DNA of 49,497 nucleotides from Sulfurovum sp. (GCA_027081115.1 JALWLD010000056.1:1-49497); one strand, 5' to 3'; numbered from the stretch's first letter, positions 34,565 to 44,165 are shown. A program made the numbers and translations. The notes: generated from the letters alone by a model not told the origin.

Positions 34565-35677
34565 ATGAAATTAAACACAACTATTGAATTTTTGAGAAAA
34601 AAAGATTTTAAATTTATTAAAGAATTAGGTAGTGGTGCTTTTGGACGTACCATTTTACTTAAAGATGAATATATACATCATGAATTTGTATGTAAAAAGT
34701 ATATGCCACAAACAGGCATAAAAAAAGAAGATTATTATCAAAACTTCGTAGATGAAATTAAGTTGTTACATTTAGTTTATCATCCTAATATTGTTAGAGT
34801 TTTTAATTATTATTTATATCCAGAACGGCAAACAGGCTACCTTTTGATGGAATATATTGATGGATTAGATATCCTATCGTATTTAAAAAAGTATCCAGAG
34901 AATATTAATAGTGTTTTCGAACAAACTATTAATGGTTTTTCATATTTGGAAGAAGAAAATATCTTACATAGAGATATTCGCCCTTTAAATATTTTAGTAA
35001 ATAATGACCATGTTGTGAAAATTATAGATTTCGGCTTTGGTAAACAAATACATTTTAATGATGATAATAATAAAAGCATATCTATTAGGTGGTTTGGTGG
35101 AGAAGTACCAAATGAATTTAAGGATAAAATCTATAGTCATAAAACAGAAATTTATTTTATCGGTAAACTTTTTCAATATATCTTGGAGAAAGTTAATACT
35201 TCTTTTAAATATATAAATATATTAAAACAAATGATTAATCCTTCTTTGCATAATAGAATTGACTCGTTTAGTGAAATATACAAAAATATTAAAAATGATG
35301 TAACAATTTTTGAATTATTTACAGATGAAGAGAAAAATATTTATCAAGGCTTTAGTTATCAGTTTTTTGACTCTTTAGTTAGTGTAAAACCTTTAACAAA
35401 ATTAGAGATGGATATAAACAAAATTATTATTGAATTGGATATTTTATGTAAACGTACAATGCTTGAAGATTATGTTGGGCCACAGCATGTGTTGAAAATA
35501 TTTTTAACTAATAATTTTACATATAAACAGAATAATACCTTTAGGGTTGATCATTTACTTACTTTTACAAAATTGTTTAAACGATTTTCTTTTGAACAAC
35601 AAAATGTTGTTTTGTATAATTTAGAAACAAAATTAGATGATGTCTTATCTATTTCATCAGATGAAATTCCTTTTTAG
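34565..35677 (+). CDS. eukaryotic-like Ser/Thr protein kinase
   Basis: 370 residues. The glycine loop GSGAFGRTILL is near 21-31 and the catalytic Lys is in FVCKKYM. LLMEYIDGLDI is the hinge, HRDIRPLNIL (about 135) the catalytic loop and DFGFGK (about 155) the metal site, so the kinase looks active. The C-terminal 170 residues match nothing I recognise and there is no membrane segment. The gene is visibly more AT-rich than its neighbours. It sits 24 bases after the PIN toxin and 8 before hypX; no good RBS is seen. Substrate unknown. Confidence 0.8.
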   Translation: MKLNTTIEFLRKKDFKFIKELGSGAFGRTILLKDEYIHHEFVCKKYMPQTGIKKEDYYQNFVDEIKLLHLVYHPNIVRVFNYYLYPERQTGYLLMEYIDGLDILSYLKKYPENINSVFEQTINGFSYLEEENILHRDIRPLNILVNNDHVVKIIDFGFGKQIHFNDDNNKSISIRWFGGEVPNEFKDKIYSHKTEIYFIGKLFQYILEKVNTSFKYINILKQMINPSLHNRIDSFSEIYKNIKNDVTIFELFTDEEKNIYQGFSYQFFDSLVSVKPLTKLEMDINKIIIELDILCKRTMLEDYVGPQHVLKIFLTNNFTYKQNNTFRVDHLLTFTKLFKRFSFEQQNVVLYNLETKLDDVLSISSDEIPF

Positions 35678-35685
35678 GTATGGTA

Positions 35686-37335
35686 ATGAAACTCCTCCTC
35701 CTAGTCACCGCCTTTAACTCCCAAACCCAAGCAATCTATACAAGACTGCAAGACAGAGGAGATGTAGTATCTGTTTGCTTTGCTATTAGTGAAGCTCAGA
35801 TGCTAGAGGAGATAGAAGCTTACGAGCCAGAGTTGATACTCTGTCCATTTCTAAAAGCGTATTTGCCAGCAAGTATCTATGAGAACTACCCAACATACAT
35901 CTTTCACCCAGGACCCAGAGGGGACAGAGGACCTAATGCCTTGGAGTATGCCTTGCAAAGTCATACCAAAGAGTGGGGGCTTGTGGTGCTTCGTGCCAAT
36001 AGTGAGTATGATGGTGGAGACATCTATGCAGAGCAACATTTTAAAGTACGTGATACTTACAAAGCTTCACTCTATAGACAAGAGATAGTTCAATCTTCAT
36101 TAGATGCTTTAGATGGGTTGTTTGAAAACATAGAGAAAGAGAAGTGTGTACCTCAAAAGCTTAACCCAATACATGAGCGTTTTACACAAGCTAAAAGAGC
36201 CATAGACTGGGAGCATGATACTACACAGACCATCATCAATAAAATCTATCTCTCTGACTCTTTGCCTGGTGTGTTAGATGAGATACTTGGGGTTCCTTGC
36301 TATCTCTACGGCGTACACAAAGAAGAGAAGTTTAAAGGCAAACCCAAAGAGATACTTGCCAAACGTGATGGGGCTATCTGTCTAGGGTGCATAGATGGTG
36401 CAGTGTGGATAACACATCTTAAAGAGGTAGGTGGCTTTAAACTTCCTGCTACCTATGTACTGAAAGAGAAACTGCAAGGCATCAAAGAAGAACGTTTGCC
36501 TCTGATTTTTGATAAAAGTTATGATACTTTTTATGAAGTAAGTATGGAAAAACGAGACAATGTAGCCTACCTCTGTTTTGGCTTTCATAATGGGGCAATG
36601 AGTACAGCCCAGTGCATACGACTCAAGTATGCAGTGGAGTATCTAAAAACACAGTGCGAAGTGCTAGTACTCATAGGGGGTATGGACTTTTTTTCTAACG
36701 GCATACACCTCAATATACTAGAAGACTCAGCAAAGCAGGGTGAAGATGGTTGGGCAAATATTAACGCAATGAATGACCTGGTCTCTGCCATACTCTATGC
36801 AGATGAAGTAGTGACTATTGCCTCTTTTGCTCGTAATGCAGGAGCGGGTGGCGTCTTTATGGGGCTTGCTTGTGACTATGTGGTGGGTTGTGAAGGGGTA
36901 GTACTTAATCCTCACTATAAAACTCTAGGACTTAGTGGAAGTGAATACCATACCTATACACTCCCTAAACGCGTGGGAAGAGAAACGGCACAAGTACTTT
37001 TAGATGACTGTTTACCACTCTCAACGACAAAAGCGAACTCTTTAGGCATGGTAGATGAAGTCTTTGCTAGTGAGAATTACTATGAGGCATTACATACCTA
37101 TGCTAAAGGTAAATATGATGATGACTTCATCTGGGACAAACAAGATTATTTAGAAGAGAACAGAGAAAAGATAGAAGCACTCAAGGAGAAAGAGCTTGAA
37201 GTGATGCATCCGGAATTTTGGGAGGCAAAGAGTGATTTTCATATGTTACGACAGGAATTTGTCTATAAGCGATGTCCTAAAGAGACTCCAATGAGATTGA
37301 AATTAAATATAATAAAGGAAGAAGTCTATGCATGA
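35686..37335 (+). CDS. hypX: HypX/HoxX hydrogenase maturation protein (CO ligand synthesis)
   Basis: 549 residues. The N-terminal formyltransferase-like domain has HPGPRGDRGPNALEY; the C-terminal half is a crotonase fold (GGMDFFSNGIHL, NAGAGGVFMGLACD). HypX proteins use formyl-tetrahydrofolate to make formyl-CoA and release CO for the NiFe site when oxygen is present. ATG 35686 (MKLLLLVTAF) is chosen over 35680 by comparison with the family start and AGG spacing. It overlaps hypA by 8 bases. Confidence 0.9.
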   Translation: MKLLLLVTAFNSQTQAIYTRLQDRGDVVSVCFAISEAQMLEEIEAYEPELILCPFLKAYLPASIYENYPTYIFHPGPRGDRGPNALEYALQSHTKEWGLVVLRANSEYDGGDIYAEQHFKVRDTYKASLYRQEIVQSSLDALDGLFENIEKEKCVPQKLNPIHERFTQAKRAIDWEHDTTQTIINKIYLSDSLPGVLDEILGVPCYLYGVHKEEKFKGKPKEILAKRDGAICLGCIDGAVWITHLKEVGGFKLPATYVLKEKLQGIKEERLPLIFDKSYDTFYEVSMEKRDNVAYLCFGFHNGAMSTAQCIRLKYAVEYLKTQCEVLVLIGGMDFFSNGIHLNILEDSAKQGEDGWANINAMNDLVSAILYADEVVTIASFARNAGAGGVFMGLACDYVVGCEGVVLNPHYKTLGLSGSEYHTYTLPKRVGRETAQVLLDDCLPLSTTKANSLGMVDEVFASENYYEALHTYAKGKYDDDFIWDKQDYLEENREKIEALKEKELEVMHPEFWEAKSDFHMLRQEFVYKRCPKETPMRLKLNIIKEEVYA

Positions 37336-37669
37336 GTACAGTGTAGTACAGGCCCTTCTCAATCAGTGTGAAGAGGTGGCAGTACAAAACAGTGCAACGA
37401 AGATCACGAAGGTCATTACCAAAATAGGTGTAATGTCAGGTATAGAGACATATCTCTTACAAACAGCATTTGATACCTTTAAAGAGGGAACAATGTGTCA
37501 TAACGCAGAATTTGTGATAAATATACAAAAGTTAAAACTTGAATGTAAAGAGTGTGGCAATGTTTTTGAAGTGGATGAAGTACGTTATTTTTGTACAGCG
37601 TGTGAGAGTCTAAGGGTAAAAGTACTTGATGGGGAAGATATGTATCTCATGAGTTTAGAAATGGAATAG
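37328..37669 (+). CDS. hypA: hydrogenase nickel incorporation protein HypA
   Basis: 113 residues. MHEYSVV supplies the nickel-binding His2 and Glu3; the zinc site is CKECG and CTAC at about 74-93. It works with HypB to insert nickel. It starts inside the 3' end of hypX. The next gene (DUF695-RraB) follows after 11 bases in the same direction. Confidence 0.94.
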   Translation: MHEYSVVQALLNQCEEVAVQNSATKITKVITKIGVMSGIETYLLQTAFDTFKEGTMCHNAEFVINIQKLKLECKECGNVFEVDEVRYFCTACESLRVKVLDGEDMYLMSLEME

Positions 37670-37680
37670 AGGAGAAATAA

Positions 37681-38433
37681 ATGCAAGAATATTGGGAATT
37701 ATATATGAAACAACTGGAGGGTAAGCCTGCTTCCATACAGTTTAATGCAGGTATATCCATGGAACTTGAAGAGATGCAATACACACACCCTATAGTGGCA
37801 TTTGTAAAAGCAAAACTTAAAGAGCCAAATGAAAATGGATTACTTTTTGAAAATGAAGCGCCAGAGATACTTTTTATGGAAGACAAGCTTGAAGCCGCGA
37901 TGATTAAATTTCGTATTGGTAAGTATGTAGGGCGTGTTATTTCCAATGGCTATGTGACTTTTTTGTATTATGTGCAGTTCACATATAATTGGCCTGATTT
38001 TATTAATTTTGCTTTGGATGAACATAGCAGTTATGAGATCACCAATGGGCACCAGGAAGATGCCCAGTGGAACTACTATAAAAAATTGCTTTACCCTACA
38101 GCAAAAGAGTGGCAACTGATACAAAATCATAAAGTGTGTGAACAGCTTAAATCAAAAGAAGATAATCTCTATTTGGCCCGGGCTATTGAACATAAATGTT
38201 TTTTCCCTCAAGAAACAGAGAAAAAAGAGGCACTTATCAGTAAACTGGAAAGTGAAGGTTTTAAAATACAAGCAGAGTTAGAGAGTGAAGAGGGTGTGAA
38301 AGGATTCAGTTTTTACCGTATAGATAAACCTTTTTACCATGACATTGATGCCTTGACTTTGGAACTGATAGATCTTCTTGAAGATTATGGTGCAAGCTAT
38401 GATGGTTGGGAGACCTCTGTAGTAAAGAGTTAA
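37681..38433 (+). CDS. DUF695 / RraB-domain protein
   Basis: 250 residues, no signal or membrane segment. The first part (about 1-145) fits a DUF695-type domain; the last 95 residues fit the RraB ribonuclease E inhibitor fold, ending LLEDYGASYDGWETSVV, which matches the RraB signature YDGW. GAGG before the ATG is a good RBS. It follows hypA closely but no maturation role is known. The function remains open. Confidence 0.65.
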   Translation: MQEYWELYMKQLEGKPASIQFNAGISMELEEMQYTHPIVAFVKAKLKEPNENGLLFENEAPEILFMEDKLEAAMIKFRIGKYVGRVISNGYVTFLYYVQFTYNWPDFINFALDEHSSYEITNGHQEDAQWNYYKKLLYPTAKEWQLIQNHKVCEQLKSKEDNLYLARAIEHKCFFPQETEKKEALISKLESEGFKIQAELESEEGVKGFSFYRIDKPFYHDIDALTLELIDLLEDYGASYDGWETSVVKS

Positions 38434-38691
38434 GCCCTACTTTGTAGAAAACAGACTTTTATTAAAGTTTGGTTATGATTTTTAATCATTCTTTACTATG
38501 AGATAAGAATTTTCTCTTTGTAGAGAGCTTTTGTGACGGTGATTCTTTGGAGATACTCGGTATTTTACATCTATTTAATAAGAAATCAATATGAAAAAAG
38601 GTTCTTCTCTCCTTGTATAAGTTATGGAGTTTGTCAATAGTAAATTATCAAGGGTTTTGTACTTATGAAAAGTTATTTGGGTAATTAGTTA

Positions 38692-39411
38692 ATGCATTAC
38701 ATTATAGGAGACGTTCACGGACACTATGAGACTTTGATGCAATTGGTAAGCAAACTACCCAATGATGCCAAGCTTGTTTTTGTGGGTGATCTTATTGACC
38801 GTGGTTCACAAAGTGCAGAGGTTGTGAAGTTTGTACGTGAAGGAGGGCATGGTTGTGTAATGGGAAACCATGAACAGCTTATGGATACGTTTGGTAGTAG
38901 TTTTGCAGTGTTTGTAGAACAAAATGAACCTGTAAAAACCCATAGTAACTGGTATAGCAATGGTGGTATAGCCACACTGAAGTCTTATGGGCTTGTCACT
39001 TTGGAGGAAGGTAAACCTGTAGCAACACTCAATGCAAAAGAGAAGTTGGCACAGTTTAAAGATGACATCAGGTGGATTAGAAAGCTCCCCCTTTACATAG
39101 AACTGGATATTGCACATCCTTCAGGAAAACCCGTGGTTATCTCACATGCCCCAGTAGCTACAGTCTGGGGACTGCGTTACAGTGATGCGATGTATAAAAC
39201 TTTTTTAGATATGGCGCTATGGAATAGAAGAGAACCAGATGAAGATACAAAAATTTTTAACATCTTTGGACATACGGTAACACCATATGGTGTAGAGATA
39301 AAATCACACTATGTCAATGTCGATACAGGATGCTATATGGCTCGCAGCGGATATGGGATGCTCAGTGCGTATTGTGTTGAGAGTGGGGAAGTAGTGAGTG
39401 TAAAGAGTTGA
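38692..39411 (+). CDS. PPP-family serine/threonine protein phosphatase (PrpA-like)
   Basis: 239 residues. The metallophosphoesterase motifs are complete: GDVHGHYE (7-14), GDLIDRG (about 32), GNHEQLM (about 58) and two later His motifs (SHAPVA, FGHT). It is a soluble phosphatase of the bacterial PrpA/ApaH-like type. It begins a set of five overlapping genes. The preceding 258-base spacer contains no gene; TGATT-TTT-AATCA at 38476-38488 is a short palindrome there. Confidence 0.85.
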   Translation: MHYIIGDVHGHYETLMQLVSKLPNDAKLVFVGDLIDRGSQSAEVVKFVREGGHGCVMGNHEQLMDTFGSSFAVFVEQNEPVKTHSNWYSNGGIATLKSYGLVTLEEGKPVATLNAKEKLAQFKDDIRWIRKLPLYIELDIAHPSGKPVVISHAPVATVWGLRYSDAMYKTFLDMALWNRREPDEDTKIFNIFGHTVTPYGVEIKSHYVNVDTGCYMARSGYGMLSAYCVESGEVVSVKS

Positions 39412-39650
39412 AAAATCATAAATCCAAACAGTTTTTATGGATACTGTATCGAGGGTTTGTCATCTGTGCTCTTGGTTATATTTCGATACTTCTAGGCATC
39501 TTTGCTACCGATGATCCAAGTACTACAATCATAGCTGGTATTTTTACTGGAATCTTCATTTTTACGATAGGATGGACAATATTTATTTGGCTTCCTTTAA
39601 GACTGTTTAAGTGGGTATTTAAAATCAAGCAGAGTAAAGCACACAGTTAA
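39408..39650 (+). CDS. small membrane protein
   Basis: 80 residues with two membrane helices at about 14-31 and 37-60, basic ends. The start is TTG 39408, overlapping the phosphatase stop by 4 bases (TTGA). The gene is supported by its overlap and its hydrophobic pattern. No family recognised. Confidence 0.6.
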   Translation: MKNHKSKQFLWILYRGFVICALGYISILLGIFATDDPSTTIIAGIFTGIFIFTIGWTIFIWLPLRLFKWVFKIKQSKAHS

Positions 39651-39654
39651 AAAA

Positions 39655-40614
39655 ATGAGACAAGAACAAAAACTCCAAATCATTAGAACATGGGCAAAAG
39701 AGCACAAGATGCACTTAGAAGGTTATACAGACGAAGAGTTGATTGAAGATATTTGGTTTAGTTACTCTAATAATTATAAAATCAAATATGTTCCAAAAGA
39801 GATAGATGCTATGAAAAATATTAAAAGGTTTTGGCTTCAAAATGTAGAACTAAAATCACTTCCGGATAGTCTTTGTAATATCCAAACCATAGATGATTTA
39901 AGTGTATATAGAAATGAGCTTACTTCTCTTCCTCCCTGCCTTGGAAAGCTTAGAAAACTTGTCTATCTTGATGTGGAAGATAATTATCTCACTGCACTAC
40001 CAAAGAGTATAGAGAAACTTCAACATTTAGTAATGTTAAGAGCAGGCAATAACAACTTAACACACCTTCCGGAAAATATAGGAAAACTTAAAAATATGGA
40101 TAGACTTTTTTTAGCAAATAATCCTATTGGTGAGTTACCTCCGTCACTTAAGGATTGTAGCTCTTTAGAGATACTTGATTTAAGAGGAACAAACATAAGT
40201 ACTCCTCCAAAATGGCTGGAGGAGATGCCCTCACTTAAAAGAATAGATGGATTTCCTGAACTTACACTTCACTTTCAAAGACTCCTTAAAACACAGGAGT
40301 ATGGAGTGATGCAGATAAAGTTTCGTGAACTCTTTGACCAAGATATGACACAAGAACAGATAGAGAAAAAAATGAGTGGTATCATTGGAGATGAGGCTAT
40401 GCCACTTGGAAAATTTGTTTGGAGTAGGGATTGGAGCAGTATTGAATACTATGTACAGTGGTTGCCACACTATCGAGGAGACTCACATGGTATAATACAC
40501 AAAGATGGACGACATGAGAGTTTACCAACACTTCCTCAAATAGGCGAAGTAACACAAAGTGAGATACAGCTGCGAGAGCAACTTACAAAGAAAGGGCTTT
40601 TAAACATATGGTAG
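39655..40614 (+). CDS. leucine-rich-repeat protein
   Basis: 319 residues, no signal peptide. About six 23-residue leucine-rich repeats run from residue 45 to 190 (LTSLPPCLGKLRKLVYLDVE and similar), each with the LP at the strand end, as in bacterial/plant Shoc2-like repeats. A C-terminal domain of about 110 residues is not recognised. It overlaps the HD gene by 7 bases. LRRs bind proteins; the partner is probably in this operon. Confidence 0.8.
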   Translation: MRQEQKLQIIRTWAKEHKMHLEGYTDEELIEDIWFSYSNNYKIKYVPKEIDAMKNIKRFWLQNVELKSLPDSLCNIQTIDDLSVYRNELTSLPPCLGKLRKLVYLDVEDNYLTALPKSIEKLQHLVMLRAGNNNLTHLPENIGKLKNMDRLFLANNPIGELPPSLKDCSSLEILDLRGTNISTPPKWLEEMPSLKRIDGFPELTLHFQRLLKTQEYGVMQIKFRELFDQDMTQEQIEKKMSGIIGDEAMPLGKFVWSRDWSSIEYYVQWLPHYRGDSHGIIHKDGRHESLPTLPQIGEVTQSEIQLREQLTKKGLLNIW

Positions 40615-41465
40615 AAAATAGAGAATTATTTAGTACAGAGATATACAAAGAGGCTTTTGCTTTTGCTCTTAAAGCTCATAAAACACAGACAACTCCAGAA
40701 GGACTTCCATACTCTTTTCATATAGTTAGTGTGGCATTAGAAGTGATAAACTCACTCTCTCACTATTCCCTAAGTTTTGATGAGGCAAACATAGCCATTT
40801 GCTGTGCTTTGCTTCATGATGTAAATGAAGATACTGATATAAGAGTAACAGAGGCTCTAGGTGTAGAGAATATTGATGCAGTTATAGCAGGAGTACAGGC
40901 TCTTACTAAAGATGAAACACTTCCGACTAAACAAGCACAGATGAGAGATAGCCTGGAGAGACTCAAACAACAGCCCAAATGTGTACAGATGGTAAAACTT
41001 GCAGACCGTATCACAAACCTTGCCCCAGCCCCAGACTTTTGGAACAAGACAAAGCGAGAGAGTTATGTCAAAGAAGCAAAGATGATACTTGAAGCACTTA
41101 AAGAGTCAAATCCATACTTGGGAGAGAAGCTTCAAGACAAGATAGATAACTATGAAGTAGAAAAAGATGATGAATTCTTAGTATTTTATAGTGATAACAA
41201 GCAACTCATACTCGATAAAAATCATCCAAAATATCTGAAAACATTTAAATCAATCAATAGACTTAACAGTTATGTAGCAAGAGAGTATGGTTTAGAATTG
41301 TTTAGTAGCTACTCACATCAAAAAAGTGCTAAAGAGAGTGTTGGGATAGATTATATTGTAGAGATGTTAAATAGAAAAGATCTACTGGATTTAAATAAAC
41401 AGATAGATAGTAAGATAGAGAAATTTATGACCATCATCTATGAGAGTGGAAAGTCTATTTTATGA
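40608..41465 (+). CDS. HD-domain hydrolase resembling (p)ppGpp hydrolase MESH1/SpoT
   Basis: 285 residues. Metal and catalytic residues follow the SpoT/MESH1 pattern: H38, LLHDVNEDTD (H70, D71, E74, D75) and KLADRITNL near residue 129. It is preceded by the KAHKTQ region of the same fold. A C-terminal part (about 190-285) is not recognised. No synthetase domain is present, so it would be a small alarmone hydrolase; another nucleotide is possible. It overlaps both neighbours. Confidence 0.7.
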   Translation: MVENRELFSTEIYKEAFAFALKAHKTQTTPEGLPYSFHIVSVALEVINSLSHYSLSFDEANIAICCALLHDVNEDTDIRVTEALGVENIDAVIAGVQALTKDETLPTKQAQMRDSLERLKQQPKCVQMVKLADRITNLAPAPDFWNKTKRESYVKEAKMILEALKESNPYLGEKLQDKIDNYEVEKDDEFLVFYSDNKQLILDKNHPKYLKTFKSINRLNSYVAREYGLELFSSYSHQKSAKESVGIDYIVEMLNRKDLLDLNKQIDSKIEKFMTIIYESGKSIL

Positions 41466-41824
41466 ATACGGCATTAACACTTTTTATCTTTGTATGGTTT
41501 ATTGTTGTTTTGCCGATTTATGCAGTAGTGATACAGAAAAAGAAAAATAGGTATATTTTAGGATTGTATTTTATAGTTGCATCTGTTGTTTTGATCTTTT
41601 TTTCACTCTATTATTTTAAATACTATAAAAGTGACATGTCTCATACGACTATTTTGGAAGAAAGAGAAGCTATGTACCGGTACAATAATAAAGACAAAAA
41701 AGTACAACAAAAACAGAATGAAGCTTTTCGTAAGATGTTTCATAGTCTCAGTCCCCAAAAGCAAAAAGAGTTGATAGATTCACTAGATCAAAATCCGATC
41801 AAGGGATTTCGCCAGGGGCTTTAG
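41462..41824 (+). CDS. small membrane protein with charged C-terminal tail
   Basis: 120 residues. Two membrane helices lie at about 4-22 and 31-52, followed by a charged, mainly helical cytoplasmic tail (KKVQQKQNEAFRKMF). It overlaps the HD gene by 4 bases and ends the five-gene unit. No family recognised. Confidence 0.6.
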   Translation: MNTALTLFIFVWFIVVLPIYAVVIQKKKNRYILGLYFIVASVVLIFFSLYYFKYYKSDMSHTTILEEREAMYRYNNKDKKVQQKQNEAFRKMFHSLSPQKQKELIDSLDQNPIKGFRQGL

Positions 41825-41890
41825 TGTATAAAACCATAGATATGGGTGAGTTCCATGGTAGAAGCTATACGGGGTTTGGAGATAAGAAGT

Positions 41891-41912
41891 AAAGGGTTAA
41901 ACCCTTTTTACT
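41891..41912. terminator. bidirectional terminator between the LRR/HD operon and the protease gene
   Basis: AAAGGGTT-A-AACCCTTT followed by TTTA on the plus strand. On the minus strand the hairpin includes the stop codon of the protease gene and is followed by ACTTCTT. Confidence 0.6.
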
Positions 41913-42415
41913 GCATAAAGAATCTCTTTTAAAGAAGTTGTTTTTTCTTTTTTTACTGCTTCTATGCCCTCTTTTTTCAAATAGTTCAGTGCAGTGTTGA
42001 TGTAGCCTTCAAATGCCTCAGTGATTGTTGGACTGAGTGCCATATCGAAAGTGACATGTTGGGGTATCATACCCAAAATGGTTGCTTTTGGTAGAGATTT
42101 CCCCTGAAGTTCAAGCATATCTAGACATTGGATGACACCAATTTCATGAGCACCACCGCTGTTGAGACCATGTCCAGAAAGTTCACTCGAAGGGATGAGG
42201 TAGATGGATGCAGGTGTATCTTCTATTTCTATAGAGTCTAAAATGAGCACATGGTCGTTCTCTTCCATGATGGAAAAAAGGTTAATACCCTCAACACCAC
42301 CATTGACTATAGATACTTCTTCTGAAAAAGTATAGTTTTCTTTGAGATATGTAGATGCATAGACACCCAGTCCATCATCTTTTTGAAGTACATTGCCTAT
42401 GCCAAGTATTACCAT
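41897..42415 (-). CDS. second hydrogenase maturation protease (HyaD/HupD family)
   Basis: 172 residues. GIGNVLQKDDGLGVYA carries the first acidic metal ligand, NGGVEG the second site, and GGAHEIGV the His. It has an extended basic C-terminus. It is divergent in sequence from HydD and stands alone on the minus strand. The group 2-type large subunit in this window has no tail to cut, so its substrate is either HydB or a hydrogenase encoded elsewhere. Confidence 0.85.
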   Translation of the reverse strand: MVILGIGNVLQKDDGLGVYASTYLKENYTFSEEVSIVNGGVEGINLFSIMEENDHVLILDSIEIEDTPASIYLIPSSELSGHGLNSGGAHEIGVIQCLDMLELQGKSLPKATILGMIPQHVTFDMALSPTITEAFEGYINTALNYLKKEGIEAVKKEKTTSLKEILYAVKRV

Positions 42416-42539
42416 ATCTGTCCATTGTGTTTAATAGATAGATTATAACTTAGATTTGTTAAGTATTCTAATGCTTCTAATCAGTTTGTAGTTATATTAC
42501 AACAATACTTTTCAGAAGTGTTATAACAACATTTAGTTC

Positions 42540-42899
<360 letters not shown>

Positions 42900-42907
42900 T
42901 TAATGTT

Positions 42908-44080
42908 TTATATACTACGTTTAAATTCCGGGTAAGCTTCCATACCACATTCGATGGCATCTATACCTTCAAGCTGTTCATCATCTCCTGCACGAAGTAC
43001 GAAAATTTTATTGACAATATAGATAGTCACAAATGAGATAGGAAAAACGATTGCGCCTACTATGACAATACCTTTTAACTGAAGTAAAATACTTACATCT
43101 GCAAATATCCCTACTGCCAGTGTGCCCCAGATACCATTGATCAGGTGTACTGAAAGTGCACCAACAGGGTCATCCATTTTTAGTTTATCAAAAATTGGAA
43201 CAAAAAGAACAACCAGCGCACCGCCGATAGCACCAATGAGAATAGGAGTGTAGATATCATAAAGGTCTGGACCGGCAGTAATAGCAACCAACCCACCTAA
43301 AGCACCATTCAATATCATGGTGACATCAAACTTTTTATATCGAACATAGGTTAAGAGCCAACCAACGATCGCACCTGCAAGACCGGAAGTATTGGTATTC
43401 ATAATGGTCAGCGCAACGGCATCTGCATTCTCTTTGCTTGAAATGGCACCAACAGACCCACCGTTAAATCCGAACCATCCAATCCAGAGTAAAAAAGCTC
43501 CCAGTACTACCAATGGGATATTCGATGCGGGGATGACTTGAATAGCCCCATTCTTTTTAAAACGTCCACGTCTTGGACCCATTATGAGAATGGCTGCGAG
43601 CAGTGCCCAACCTCCTGTAGAGTGGATGACTGTAGAACCTGCCAGATCGTGCATAGTTGAGATGTCAAAAGCCGTACCCAAGAGGAAATTGGCTCCCCAG
43701 GTAATATTTACAATAGTTGGGTAGATGAATGCACCTACAGCTATGGTAAAGAGTACCAGTGGAATGATACGTGAACGCTCACTGACCCCTCCAGACATAA
43801 TGTTGATCACTTTTCCTACAAAGGCCATTTGAAAGAGGAAAAAAGCATATTTGCTCATACCGTCTTGATGGTCCCATGATCCAAAGGCATATTCGTAGCC
43901 TATCAGCATAAAGGCCAGAGAAGCTACTGCGTAGATCATGACATTTACTGTCAAGACCGAGGTGACGTTTTTTGTTCTTACCAATCCTGCTTCAAGCATT
44001 GCAAAACCAGGTACCATAAAGATGATAAGGGTCATAGCAAAGATAGCAAAGAAGGTATCGATGACATAATTTATTTCCAT
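42908..44080 (-). CDS. amt: ammonium transporter, Amt family (short copy)
   Basis: 390 residues, 11 membrane helices expected. The twin pore histidines lie in STVIHSTGGWALL and LSVHLINGIWGT; PGFAMLEAGLVRTKN is the N-terminal signature. Unlike the second copy it has no obvious signal peptide. It is followed by glnK. A 223-base spacer upstream holds its own promoter and dyad, so this pair can be transcribed separately. Confidence 0.93.
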   Translation of the reverse strand: MEINYVIDTFFAIFAMTLIIFMVPGFAMLEAGLVRTKNVTSVLTVNVMIYAVASLAFMLIGYEYAFGSWDHQDGMSKYAFFLFQMAFVGKVINIMSGGVSERSRIIPLVLFTIAVGAFIYPTIVNITWGANFLLGTAFDISTMHDLAGSTVIHSTGGWALLAAILIMGPRRGRFKKNGAIQVIPASNIPLVVLGAFLLWIGWFGFNGGSVGAISSKENADAVALTIMNTNTSGLAGAIVGWLLTYVRYKKFDVTMILNGALGGLVAITAGPDLYDIYTPILIGAIGGALVVLFVPIFDKLKMDDPVGALSVHLINGIWGTLAVGIFADVSILLQLKGIVIVGAIVFPISFVTIYIVNKIFVLRAGDDEQLEGIDAIECGMEAYPEFKRSI

Positions 44081-44165
44081 TCTCTTCTCCTAATAAAATT
44101 TACCCTTAGTGTAGCGTGTCTTAAAATAGAATAAGAATATGGAGTGTTTAAAAAATATGCATAAA

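Noticed and set aside
38476-38488. TGATT-TTT-AATCA as a fourth copy of the nitrogen dyad
   Set aside because: The arms are shorter and the spacing differs (13 bp overall against 17), and the next gene is a phosphatase without a nitrogen link.
41824-41892. 22-codon frame starting GTG after the last gene of the LRR/HD unit
   Set aside because: It has no RBS of its own, begins at the previous stop and runs into the terminator; nothing supports it as a gene.
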